In this document: piece by piece, positions 7,892 to 16,814 of the stretch | How the letters are laid out: each line of letters starts with the position of its first letter | Position numbering within the stretch: position 1 is the stretch's first letter | Source of the DNA: Dyella terrae | GTDB lineage: Bacteria; Pseudomonadota; Gammaproteobacteria; Xanthomonadales; Rhodanobacteraceae | Assembly (NCBI RefSeq): GCF_022394535.1 | Contig: NZ_CP089414.1 | Coordinates: 4,340,001-4,404,000 of the forward strand | Length of the DNA: 64,000 bases | Direction of reading: 5' to 3' | Notes under the pieces: generated by a model | What the model saw: only the letters and a program-made list of their open reading frames with translations | The model's database searches: none | What the model was told of the DNA's origin: nothing | Made by a program: the position numbers and the translations under genes

Positions 7892-10687
7892 ATGCGACAT
7901 CGTTTGGCTTTCCATATCGCGCTGGCGCTTGGCGTCAGTCTTCCTCTGGCGGTTTTCGCCCAAGCCGGTGCATTGCATACGACGGCTATTGCGCCGATGC
8001 CGCTCGCCAAGGCACTGGAGAACTTCTCGCACGAAGCGGGCATGCAGATCGTCTATGGTTCAGATATCGCCGATACCGTGCGCAGCCCGGGTGCCGACGC
8101 CGGCCTAGCGCCGGAACAGCAACTGCGTCAGTTGCTGGCAGGCACGGGCCTGACCTACCGTCTGGTCACGCCGAATACGGTGTCGATCATCTCGGGAAAC
8201 GTGGCAGCCAATGCGGGCAATCCGGCCTCCGCTGCGGTGACGACGGCCGGTAACGCAAGCTCCAATCCGGTCGGTGACACGGCTGCTTCATCCGGCGGCA
8301 ACAAGAGTGCAAAGGATCTCGATCAGGTGGTGGTGACGGCGCGTTCCGGCGTGGACGAGCGCACCAAGGCACAGACCAGCTACTCCATCACCACCATCGA
8401 CGAAGACCGCCTGCGCATGCAGAACCCGACCAGCGTCACCGAGGCGATGAAGTCGGTGCCGGGTTTCTGGGTGGAGTCGTCGGGTGGCGAAGCGAGTGGC
8501 AACATTCGCGCACGTGGTATTCCGGTGGACGGTTTTGGCTCGGTGAACCTGCTGGAAGACGGCATTCCGGTGCAGCACGATCCAGCACTTGGCTACCTCA
8601 ATGCCGATCAGGCTTTTCGTCTGGATGAAACCATCGATCGTATCGAAGTGGTGCGCGGTGGTCCGTCATCCATCTTCTATTCGAATGCGCCGGCCGGTGC
8701 GATCAACTTCATTCCGCGTCAGGTCGGTGACTCCGCCGAAGGCCTGGTGAAGTACACCGTGGGTAACTACGGGCTCAATCGCCTCGACTTCTGGTACGGC
8801 ACGCCCATCGGCGATGGCTGGAAGCTCAGTGCGGGTGGTTTCTTTCGTCAGGATAATGGCGTCCGCAGCCCCGGCTTCACGAACGATCAAGGCGGCCAGT
8901 TGCGCGCCTCGCTTTCCAAGCAGTTCGAAAACGGCAGCATCAGCTTCGACGTGAAGCACATGGACGACAAGGTGGCGTTGGACCTTGGCATCCCGATGTA
9001 TCGCAATGCCAGCGGCGATCTGCAGGCCGTGCCGGGTTTCAATGGCAACTACGGCACGCTCGCCGGGCCGGAGACCGAACACATCCAGATGATTCAGGGC
9101 AACGGCAGCCTGTACAACTTCGACAACTCGCTGGGCACGCAGGTCAAGCGCACGCAGTTCACGGTGAAGTTCGACTACAACCTGGGCGCTGGCTGGAAGA
9201 TTGCGGAGAACCTGCGCTACAGCGATACCGATACGCAGCGCAACGGTGTGTATCCGAATGCCGTGCAAACGACCGCGGGCTTCCTCAGCACCGCCCAGAG
9301 CCGGCTTGCCCAGTACTATCCGAATGCGGCTGGCATGCAGCTGCAATACGTGGATAACGGGCAGGCGTACAACGCCAGTCCCAATAACGGCCTGGTCGTG
9401 ACGGGCGGCTTGCGCGGCATCACCATGCCGATGAACGAGTTCACCAGCGACACGCGCCTTCTACGCAAGTTCGAATTGGGTGACCAGACGCACGACGTGA
9501 CGTTCGGTTACTACTACGCGCACTTCAACCAGAGCTTTGATCGCTACTCGTCGACGGCGATCCTCACCGCGACCGACAACGCACGCCTGCTGGACGTAGT
9601 GGCGGTGGGTGCCAACGGCAATGCGCTCGGCAAGCTGACCAACAATGGCATCTATGGCTATGGCTACGAGTGGGCACATGCCAGTGGCACATCTAACACC
9701 AGCGCGTTCTATGCCTCGGACGAATGGCAGGTCAACGACAAACTCCGCATTGATGGCGGCGCGCGCTGGGAGCGCGTGAATACGACGGGCTGGACCGAGC
9801 TGTCACAAACCGTGAACCTGGGTACGCCTGCGACGAGCAACATTCTCACTGGCAGCGGGCAGTACGCCGATTACGACCACAGCTTCAACAAGCTGGGTTG
9901 GACCTTGGGCGCCAACTACCAGTTCAGCGAGCATCAGGGTGTGTTTGCCCGCTACACGTCCACGTTCCGTTTGCCGAACCTTAGCTCGTACATCACCTCG
10001 CCGACGGCTACACCCATCACGCAGACGATGATCCTGCCGGAGATGGGCTACAAGTACAGCAACCGTTACATGGATGCATACGCCACGCTGTTCTATACCA
10101 AGTACAACAACGTCAGCTTCAGCAACTATGTGTTCAACCCGAACACCGGTGTGTCGACGCCGCAGACCGGCTATGCGAACACCGAAACCTATGGACTGGA
10201 GCTGGAAGGTACGTTCTATCCGTCCAAGTGGTTCGACGTGCAATACACGGCCACGGTGCAGGATCCGAAGTACAAGGGACTGAGCTACACCACCGTTACG
10301 GCGGGTGCGCCGGTGTTGCTCAACTACGACGACAATCAGCTCATTCGCGTGCCGAAGAACAGCTTTCGTATCGTTCCCGGCGTGAACCTGCTCGACGACA
10401 AGCTGCGCTTGCAGATGTCCTACGAGTACGAGGGTCGGCGCTATGTGGATACGGCTAACTCGGTGGTGTTGCCGCAGTACCACACCATCGGTTTTAGCGC
10501 GCGCTACCAGATGACGCCGGAGCTGTCGTTCTTCTTCTATGCCGACAACCTCAACAACTCGCTGGGCCTGACCGAAGGCAACCCGCGTGCCGGCGAGCTG
10601 GCGAGCAGTGACGCGACCAAGAGCGTGTTCATCGCGCGTCCGTTGCTGGGTCGCTCGTTCCGCGCCTCGGTGATGTACCGCTTCTAA
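7892..10687 (+). CDS. FecA-type TonB-dependent transducer with N-terminal STN domain
   Basis: I favour the ATG at 7892 (931 residues), because it opens a clear signal peptide (MRHRLAFHIALALG, ending near VFAQ); the TTG at 7862 has no ribosome site. A secretin/TonB short N-terminal (STN) domain at about residues 30-90 (MPLAKALENFSHEAGMQIVY) is the part that contacts FecR. The plug follows (VVTARSGVDERTKAQTSYSI, IRARGIPVDGF), then a 22-strand barrel ending in Phe. The homologous region resembles the receptor gene at 50448-52997, which lacks STN. The sigma/anti-sigma context suggests siderophore or carbohydrate sensing; the downstream hydrolase hints at an organic ligand rather than iron citrate (inference). 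Confidence 0.9.
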   Translation: MRHRLAFHIALALGVSLPLAVFAQAGALHTTAIAPMPLAKALENFSHEAGMQIVYGSDIADTVRSPGADAGLAPEQQLRQLLAGTGLTYRLVTPNTVSIISGNVAANAGNPASAAVTTAGNASSNPVGDTAASSGGNKSAKDLDQVVVTARSGVDERTKAQTSYSITTIDEDRLRMQNPTSVTEAMKSVPGFWVESSGGEASGNIRARGIPVDGFGSVNLLEDGIPVQHDPALGYLNADQAFRLDETIDRIEVVRGGPSSIFYSNAPAGAINFIPRQVGDSAEGLVKYTVGNYGLNRLDFWYGTPIGDGWKLSAGGFFRQDNGVRSPGFTNDQGGQLRASLSKQFENGSISFDVKHMDDKVALDLGIPMYRNASGDLQAVPGFNGNYGTLAGPETEHIQMIQGNGSLYNFDNSLGTQVKRTQFTVKFDYNLGAGWKIAENLRYSDTDTQRNGVYPNAVQTTAGFLSTAQSRLAQYYPNAAGMQLQYVDNGQAYNASPNNGLVVTGGLRGITMPMNEFTSDTRLLRKFELGDQTHDVTFGYYYAHFNQSFDRYSSTAILTATDNARLLDVVAVGANGNALGKLTNNGIYGYGYEWAHASGTSNTSAFYASDEWQVNDKLRIDGGARWERVNTTGWTELSQTVNLGTPATSNILTGSGQYADYDHSFNKLGWTLGANYQFSEHQGVFARYTSTFRLPNLSSYITSPTATPITQTMILPEMGYKYSNRYMDAYATLFYTKYNNVSFSNYVFNPNTGVSTPQTGYANTETYGLELEGTFYPSKWFDVQYTATVQDPKYKGLSYTTVTAGAPVLLNYDDNQLIRVPKNSFRIVPGVNLLDDKLRLQMSYEYEGRRYVDTANSVVLPQYHTIGFSARYQMTPELSFFFYADNLNNSLGLTEGNPRAGELASSDATKSVFIARPLLGRSFRASVMYRF

Positions 10688-10699
10688 CGGCGTTTGGCG

Positions 10700-10740
10700 T
10701 CCCGCGCGTCGCTCCGCATGGCGGCGCGCGGGATGGTTTT
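10700..10740 (+). terminator. Hairpin after the FecA-type receptor gene
   Basis: A nine-base-pair stem (TCCCGCGCG / CGCGCGGGA) ends in TGGTTTT, a plausible weak rho-independent terminator or attenuator 13 bases after the receptor stop. The following gene starts only 20 bases later behind its own ribosome site, so read-through is likely. Confidence 0.5.
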
Positions 10741-10760
10741 CCTGCTACAGGAAGAAAGCC

Positions 10761-12290
10761 ATGCATAAAAGCTCACTTTGTCGTCATCGGCTTCTGGCGC
10801 TGGCCGCACTCTGGCTGGCGGTTATCGGCGTGGCGTGCGCCACGGATACTGCGCCGGACGTCGTGCTGCGCGGCCAGTTGCAAGGCGCCGACGACCATAC
10901 CTATCGCGAGGTGCCGTTCAAGGTGCCTGAGGGTGTCAATCGCATCACTGTGCAGTTTGAATCCACAGGGCGTGATGAGCACACCACCGTCGATCTTGGA
11001 CTGATAGATCCGGCAGGCTTTCACGGCCAGCAGGGCCTCCGTGGGTGGACGGGTGGAAGCAAACAGCTTTTTACCGTGGGTGCCATCGATGCCACGCCAT
11101 CCTTCGCTCCCGGTCCGATTCAGCCCGGCCGCTGGGCACTCCTGCTCGGCATCCCCAATATCCGCCCGGCATCGAAAGCGGAATTCACCGCCAAGATCTG
11201 GTTCGGCCATCCGGGCGATCCCGCATGGTTGCCTGCCGTGCTCAACCCACCGCTGCGCAAGGAGGCGGGTTGGTATCGCGGTGATCTTCATATGCATGGC
11301 GCTCACAGCGACGGAAGCTGTCCTACGCAAAGTGGGGGCGCACGTGCGCCGTGCCCGCTGTTCTTTACGGTGGACGATGCGGCCAAACGCGGGCTCGACT
11401 TCATCGCGCTGAGCGATCACAACACGGTATCGCAGGCCAACGACATCCGCGAATTGCAGCCGTACTTCGACCGATTGCTGCTGATTCCTGCGCGCGAGAT
11501 CACGACGTTTGAAGGCCACGCCAATCTTTTTGGTACCACGGAGCCGCTGGATTTTCGCCTCGGCAGCGTACCCGTACCGGACTGGAACGCGCTGCTGGCG
11601 CAAGCAGCGACCTTGCATGGTGTGCTTTCCATCAATCACCCCATCCGCCCGAATGATGAAACTTGCATGGGCTGCGGTTGGACGCCCTCAAAGCCGGTAG
11701 ATATGCGGCGCGTGCAAGCCATCGAAGCAGTAAACGGAATGGACGCGCTCAGTCCGACCTACACCGGCATCCCTTTTTGGCAAGACCAGTTGAATAAAGG
11801 CTTCCACCTCACCGGCATCGGCGGCAGCGACAACCACAGCGCGAAGGTGGCGCTGCCCATTCCTGGCGGAAGCACGGCGATCGGTCTGCCGACGACGGTG
11901 GTGCATGCCAGCGAGTTATCGATGAAGGCGATTCTCGACGCCATTCGTGCGGGTCACGTCTTCATCGATGTGCAAGGCAGTCGCGATCGTCTGTTCGACA
12001 TGGTGGCGAGCGTGGGCAATCAGGCGGCCGAGATGGGCGACGCGTTGAGTGCATCCGCTGGAAGCACCGTTCGCGTCACCATGCATGCGACCGCGATGGA
12101 CCAGGCAAAGGCAGAAATCATCATGGACGGCAAACTCTTTGAGCCAGAGGAGAACTTGGCTATTCACGGGGCAAAGCAGACGTTGTCATTTGATTGGCCA
12201 AGCGACGGCAAGCGCCACTGGATTCGCGCGAACGTGCGTGATGCGGGTGGAGCCTTGTTGATCGTTGGTAATCCGATTTACATCAACTGA
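10761..12290 (+). CDS. Exported CehA/McbA-type PHP-domain metallohydrolase
   Basis: 509 residues with a signal peptide (LLALAALWLAVIGVACA). An N-terminal beta-rich region of about 140 residues precedes a PHP phosphoesterase-like domain with the metal ligands DLHMHGAHSDGS (His177, His179), FIALSDHN, EITTFEGHANLFG, SINHP and GGSDNHS. This set matches the CehA/McbA subfamily, named after carbaryl hydrolase but mostly of unknown substrate. The ribosome site is GGAAGAAAG before ATG 10761. It probably acts in the periplasm on an ester or phosphoester, perhaps the ligand taken up by the receptor encoded just upstream. Confidence 0.82.
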   Translation: MHKSSLCRHRLLALAALWLAVIGVACATDTAPDVVLRGQLQGADDHTYREVPFKVPEGVNRITVQFESTGRDEHTTVDLGLIDPAGFHGQQGLRGWTGGSKQLFTVGAIDATPSFAPGPIQPGRWALLLGIPNIRPASKAEFTAKIWFGHPGDPAWLPAVLNPPLRKEAGWYRGDLHMHGAHSDGSCPTQSGGARAPCPLFFTVDDAAKRGLDFIALSDHNTVSQANDIRELQPYFDRLLLIPAREITTFEGHANLFGTTEPLDFRLGSVPVPDWNALLAQAATLHGVLSINHPIRPNDETCMGCGWTPSKPVDMRRVQAIEAVNGMDALSPTYTGIPFWQDQLNKGFHLTGIGGSDNHSAKVALPIPGGSTAIGLPTTVVHASELSMKAILDAIRAGHVFIDVQGSRDRLFDMVASVGNQAAEMGDALSASAGSTVRVTMHATAMDQAKAEIIMDGKLFEPEENLAIHGAKQTLSFDWPSDGKRHWIRANVRDAGGALLIVGNPIYIN

Positions 12291-12490
12291 GTGCGCGCCG
12301 ATCCGTCTCTTTCCTTCGAGTTTTCTTCCGCTTCTACGGGCCGGAGAGGTCGTTCTTCGGTTGGATATGGACATTGCCTGAGGTGACGCCAGAGGCGTGA
12401 CATACCCGCGCGAGTGGCTTCCAGGTCGAACGAACGAGCTGGAAGCCTCCGGCGGGAAAGGCGTCATGGAACGGAGAGGCGCCGTATCTT

Positions 12491-12496
12491 TATAAT
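12491..12496 (+). promoter_or_regulatory. Candidate -10 element upstream of the FMN reductase gene
   Basis: A perfect TATAAT lies 85 bases before the chosen ATG of the reductase. No good -35 hexamer is seen at the expected spacing, so the element alone is weak evidence. It argues against a start upstream of it. Confidence 0.35.
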
Positions 12497-12581
12497 GCGT
12501 GGCCGTTTGTGCAAAGCGGTGCCGCTTACCGGTGTTTTATCCGGTGCCTTCCGCGATTGCCCTGTTCAGGACCCGGCCGAT

Positions 12582-13127
12582 ATGAAGCTCTTAGCTATCT
12601 CAGGTAGCGCGCGCCAGGAATCCACGAACACCACGTTGCTCATGGCGATGAGAGGCCTTGCTCCCGTCGGCGTGGACGTGTCGGTGTTTCACCGGCTCGA
12701 TACGTTGCCCGTGTTTTCGCCCGATCTGGAAGGAGAGCGGACGCCGATGGCAGTGATTGATTTTCTGAGTCGCATCGCCGGCGCGGATGGCATCATTATT
12801 TCCAGCCCGGAGTACGTGAGGGCCATTCCCGGCGGCTTGAAGAATGCCATCGACTGGATGGTTTCTCGCTACGAGATCATTGGTAAACCGATTGCGCTCG
12901 CCCACGCCTCACACCGCGGTGACGACATGCTGGCCTCGCTCAGGGTTGTGCTCGGGACGGTCAGTGACGGCTTCCTTCCCCAGGTGTTCCTCCGCCTGCC
13001 GCTGGTCGGCAAGTCGGTGGAGGACATCGCGCTGCTGATGCGTGAACCCGGCTACGCATCGCAGATCACGGACTTCCTGTCCGAAGTTGCTGCCGCCATC
13101 GAGGCAAGGTCGCTGGGCCGGTTGTAG
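12582..13127 (+). CDS. NADPH-dependent FMN reductase family protein
   Basis: 181 residues in a flavodoxin-like fold. The N-terminus MKLLAISGSARQEST carries the GSxR phosphate-binding loop for FMN, and SSPEYVRAIPGGLKNAIDWM is the typical second flavin-contact segment. An upstream in-frame extension to 12414 lacks family similarity and crosses a TATAAT box, so ATG 12582 is preferred. Members reduce FMN, quinones, chromate or azo compounds with NAD(P)H in the cytosol. It is separated from its neighbours by about 300 bases on both sides and is likely a single-gene unit. Confidence 0.83.
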   Translation: MKLLAISGSARQESTNTTLLMAMRGLAPVGVDVSVFHRLDTLPVFSPDLEGERTPMAVIDFLSRIAGADGIIISSPEYVRAIPGGLKNAIDWMVSRYEIIGKPIALAHASHRGDDMLASLRVVLGTVSDGFLPQVFLRLPLVGKSVEDIALLMREPGYASQITDFLSEVAAAIEARSLGRL

Positions 13128-13440
13128 GGCGTTTGTCGGTGGTTGCCGAGTCGGTGCGCACCATCATGTGGCAAATCCACTTTCACTCGCCCCTCACGCG
13201 GTGACACCGTGCGGCGCATGGTGTTCGCTTCATGCACTACCGTATTTTTGCTTAGCGCACCTACGTAGTCTCTCGAATTGTCAGTGCCGTCCAAATCCGC
13301 GACCGTGAGAATTGTCGCGCATCGTCAGCGCGCGTAGCTCGGGCACAGTCCGTCGGGCGTGTTCTTCATGCATCGCGGCGGTGGCCAGGAAAGGCCTGGC
13401 CGGTTGTCGCGATGGAGTCAGGATATCGGGAGAAGTGTGG
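13128..13440 (+). other. Intergenic stretch before the HAD phosphatase gene
   Basis: 313 bases with no convincing gene or terminator. An in-frame extension of the downstream gene to 13312 exists but lacks signal-peptide logic. A GGGAGAA ribosome site lies just before 13441. Confidence 0.5.
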
Positions 13441-14484
13441 ATGTATGCGGCATATCGCTCTGACATAAGCAGGGTAGGGGCACGAAAGAACGGGAAGGCG
13501 TGTTGGGGATCGCTATGCATGCTTTTGGCGCTGGTGTGGGCCAACGCGTGTATGGCCGCGCAGGATCCGTTGCCATCCTGGAACGACGGTGGAACCAAGC
13601 AGCAAATCGAAAGCTTCGTCACTAAGGTCACCAAGCCGGGCTCGCCCGATTTCGTCGAACCAGCCAAACGCATCGCCGTATTCGACAACGACGGCACCTT
13701 GTGGACGGAGCAGCCCATCTACTTCGAGTTCTTCTTCGTACTGGATCAGGTGAAGGCTCAGGCCCCGCAACATCCGGAGTGGAAGACAACCGAACCCTTC
13801 AAATCTGCGCTGGCCGGCGACATGAAAGGGCTGGCTGCGTCAGGCGAGAAAGGTGCCATTGAACTTATGGCAGCCACGCATGCGGGTATGTCCACCGAGG
13901 AATTCGCGCGGCGTGTCAACCAGTGGGTGTCCACGGCGCGTCATCCGAAGACGCACCGTGTGTTCACCGAAATGGTCTACCAGCCCATGCTGGAGCTGCT
14001 TCACTACCTGCGCGAGAACGGCTTCAAGACCTACATCGTTTCCGGCGGTGGCCAGGACTTCATGCGCGCCTGGGCTGAGGCCGTGTATGGCGTCCCGCCT
14101 GAGCAGGTGATTGGCAGCGAGGCCGAGCTCAAGTACGAGTTGCGCGATGGTCAGCCCGTATTGATCAAGGAGGCCAACGTGGCCCTTGTCGACGACCACG
14201 CAGGCAAGCCGGTCGGTATTGAACGCTTCATCGGTCGCAAGCCCATCTTTGCATTCGGTAACTCCGATGGCGATCAGCAGATGCTCGAGTGGGCGACGTC
14301 GGGCGATGGCGCGCGCTTCGCGGGGCTGGTGCATCACACCGATGCCGCGCGCGAATACGCCTACGACCGGAAGTCGCCAGTCGGTACGCTCGATAAGGCG
14401 CTGGATGAAGCCACGGCCAAGGGTTGGACCGTAGTGGACATGAAGCAAGACTGGAAGGTTATCTATCCCGCAGAAAAGCAGTAG
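13441..14484 (+). CDS. Exported HAD-superfamily phosphatase (phosphoserine-phosphatase-like)
   Basis: 347 residues from ATG 13441, chosen for its ribosome site and because it opens a signal sequence (GSLCMLLALVWANACMA). The HAD core has motif I FDNDGTLW (Asp82, Asp84), motif II in TYIVSGGGQDFM, and the late motif FGNSDGDQQM with acidic residues. The cap is helical. This resembles the haloacid-dehalogenase-like/phosphoserine phosphatase group; the export signal makes cytosolic serine synthesis unlikely. It lies 96 bases upstream of the first sulfatase gene and may act with it on a substituted substrate (inference). Confidence 0.78.
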   Translation: MYAAYRSDISRVGARKNGKACWGSLCMLLALVWANACMAAQDPLPSWNDGGTKQQIESFVTKVTKPGSPDFVEPAKRIAVFDNDGTLWTEQPIYFEFFFVLDQVKAQAPQHPEWKTTEPFKSALAGDMKGLAASGEKGAIELMAATHAGMSTEEFARRVNQWVSTARHPKTHRVFTEMVYQPMLELLHYLRENGFKTYIVSGGGQDFMRAWAEAVYGVPPEQVIGSEAELKYELRDGQPVLIKEANVALVDDHAGKPVGIERFIGRKPIFAFGNSDGDQQMLEWATSGDGARFAGLVHHTDAAREYAYDRKSPVGTLDKALDEATAKGWTVVDMKQDWKVIYPAEKQ

Positions 14485-14580
14485 CGCAATACGACGGCGC
14501 CGCCCGTGTGCGCCGTTGCGGATTGAACGATGTGGTCCCCGTTGGCTGCCCCGCGCAGTCGTGTACACCTGGAGGTTCCC

Positions 14581-16251
14581 ATGTTTCGCCCGTGGCAGCG
14601 CAGTACCTTGTTGAAATCACTGACGACGGTAGTCACGACAGCATTGCTGGTCGTGGCCGCCGTCACTCTCCAGCCACCCGTGGCAAAAGCACAGCCGCCG
14701 GCACAGGATCAGCAGGAGTCATCGTCCGACAACGGCAAGCCGAACATCCTTGTCATCTTCGGTGATGACGTAGGTATCTCGAACCTGAGTGCTTACTCCA
14801 TGGGTCTGGTCGGCTACCGCACGCCCAACATCGACCGTATCGCCCGCGAGGGCATGCTCTTCACCGACTACTACGGTGAGAACAGCTGCACGGCTGGCCG
14901 TTCAACCTTCATCACGGGCCAGACTGTGTTGCGCACGGGCTTGTCGAAGGTGGGCGCACCCGGTGCGCCGCAAGGCTTGCAGGATCGTGACGTCACCATT
15001 GCTCAGGCACTCAAGGGGCTGGGTTATGGCACGGCGCAGTTTGGTAAGAACCACCTGGGCGACCAGGATCGCTTCCTGCCGACCAAGCACGGTTTTGATG
15101 AGTACTTCGGCAATCTCTACAACCTCAATGCAGAGGAAGAGCCGGAGCGTCCGTACTGGCCTAAGAACGACCCGGAGTTCCTCAAGTCCTATAATCCTCG
15201 CGGCGTCATACACAGTGTCGCGGACGGCAAGATCGAGGATACCGGCCCGCTGACCAAGAAGCGCATGGAGACGATCGACGACGAGACGACAGGCGCCGCG
15301 ATCTCCTACATCAAGAAACAGGCCGATGCCAAGCAGCCGTTCTTCGTGTGGATGAACTTCACGCGTATGCACGTCTTCACCCATGTGCGGCCCGAATTCA
15401 AAGGCAAGGCCGGATTGGGCGATGGGCATGAATATGCCGATGGCATGTGGGAGATGGATCAGAACGTGGGCAAGTTGCTCAAGTCGCTCGATGATGCCGG
15501 CATCGCCAAGAACACCATCGTGGTTTTCACCACGGACAATGGTCCGAACTTCTTCACCTGGCCTGACGCCGCCAATACACCTTTCCGGAGTGAGAAGGAC
15601 TCCAATTGGGAGGGCGCCTTCCGTGTGCCGGGAATGGTTCGCTGGCCCGGGCACATTCGCCCCAACACGGTGAGTATCGCGTTGATCTCTGGCCTCGATT
15701 GGTTCCCCACCTTGGTGGCAGCCGCCGGCGATCCCGATATCACCAACAAGCTGCTTAAGGGAGACAGCATCGGCGGAAAGACTTTCAAAGTCCATTTGGA
15801 CGGCTACAACTTCCTGCCCTATCTGACCGGCAAGACGAATGTCTCGCCGAGGCAAGAGTTCTATTACTTCAACGATGATGCCGAAATGGTGGCTGTGCGT
15901 TGGGATCCCATCGAGACGGGTGGTGTGAGACCCGACGCATGGAAAACCGTTTTCTGCGAACAGAAAGCGCAAGGAGGCCTGGATATCTGGCAGGAGCCCT
16001 TTGTGTGTCTGCGCGTGCCACGGCTATTCAATCTGCGAATGGATCCGTATGAACGGGCCAATATCGGTCCGACGACGGGCTACGAACAATGGATGACCGA
16101 GAACGTTTACCTGATCGCTGACGGTACCCGCCGGGCCGCCACGTTCTTGCAGACCTTCAAGGACTATCCGCCGAGCCAGTCGCCCGGCTCGTTCACCATC
16201 GACAAGGCAATCGACTCCCTAAAGATGCAGTTGGAAAAGCAGGGCAAGTAA
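14581..16251 (+). CDS. Exported type I sulfatase, copy A
   Basis: 556 residues from ATG 14581, which follows a TGGAGG ribosome site. The signal peptide is followed by the alkaline-phosphatase-superfamily core: metal-binding Asp pair in ILVIFGDDVG, the formylglycine motif SCTAGRST (Cys103, C-x-A-x-R form), KNHLGD, and TTDNGPN metal ligands. The active Cys must be oxidised to formylglycine; no FGE or anaerobic maturase gene is in the window. The substrate is a sulfate ester of unknown type. The next gene but one-half kilobase downstream is a close paralogue, so the pair arose by tandem duplication. Confidence 0.9.
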   Translation: MFRPWQRSTLLKSLTTVVTTALLVVAAVTLQPPVAKAQPPAQDQQESSSDNGKPNILVIFGDDVGISNLSAYSMGLVGYRTPNIDRIAREGMLFTDYYGENSCTAGRSTFITGQTVLRTGLSKVGAPGAPQGLQDRDVTIAQALKGLGYGTAQFGKNHLGDQDRFLPTKHGFDEYFGNLYNLNAEEEPERPYWPKNDPEFLKSYNPRGVIHSVADGKIEDTGPLTKKRMETIDDETTGAAISYIKKQADAKQPFFVWMNFTRMHVFTHVRPEFKGKAGLGDGHEYADGMWEMDQNVGKLLKSLDDAGIAKNTIVVFTTDNGPNFFTWPDAANTPFRSEKDSNWEGAFRVPGMVRWPGHIRPNTVSIALISGLDWFPTLVAAAGDPDITNKLLKGDSIGGKTFKVHLDGYNFLPYLTGKTNVSPRQEFYYFNDDAEMVAVRWDPIETGGVRPDAWKTVFCEQKAQGGLDIWQEPFVCLRVPRLFNLRMDPYERANIGPTTGYEQWMTENVYLIADGTRRAATFLQTFKDYPPSQSPGSFTIDKAIDSLKMQLEKQGK

Positions 16252-16298
16252 TCGCCCGCGAAGTGGCCACAGGGAAGTGGCATAGAGAGCTCCAAGCA

Positions 16299-16333
16299 AA
16301 CGCCAGTCGAGGATATCGGTTGGCGTTTTCTTT
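16299..16333 (+). terminator. Rho-independent terminator after sulfatase A
   Basis: An AACGCCA / TGGCGTT stem with a 15-base loop is followed directly by TTCTTTT, 48 bases past the stop codon. Confidence 0.6.
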
Positions 16334-16814
16334 TGAAGATGGTCTGGTCGTGGCCCGCAGAAGCCCCATGAGTAGCTGCTAGTACAGACGGCTATTTGGA
16401 TTGTCATCCATACTCCTGATGCTCCTTTCGATGTTCAACGCGTGCATCGCGATGCCGAACGAAAGCGTTGAGTCCATCCGGTGGCATAGCTTGGCGTGAG
16501 TGAGATGTTTCCTGTTTTGCGCAGGATATCTCTTGTGACCGCGCATGCTTTTCGCGTCCGCTTCGCGAAGCACCGAGCGTTGCGCAAAAACCCTACACGG
16601 CGTTGAGGGTTTGAGCGATGTCACGCATCGCTGAGCTTGGGCACTCTAGTCGACCTTCTTTCGTTCGAGGAACTTTGATCACCTTGCTCATGGTGACAAA
16701 GTGATTTCGTGGGCGGTGTCGTTGGATCTTCACTGGCTCGTCGGTTCCCGGAGGAGGAAGGGATGCATCGACGTTGGCTGCATGGCGCGGTCAAGTCCAA
16801 TCAGGAGCACAAGC
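16334..16814 (+). other. Intergenic spacer between the two sulfatase genes
   Basis: No gene seen. It contains a perfect 12-base palindrome GCTTCGCGAAGC (16560-16571) and an AAACCCT/AGGGTTT hairpin (16588-16612). Its length and the upstream terminator suggest that sulfatase B has its own promoter, and these inverted repeats may be protein-binding sites. Confidence 0.5.
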
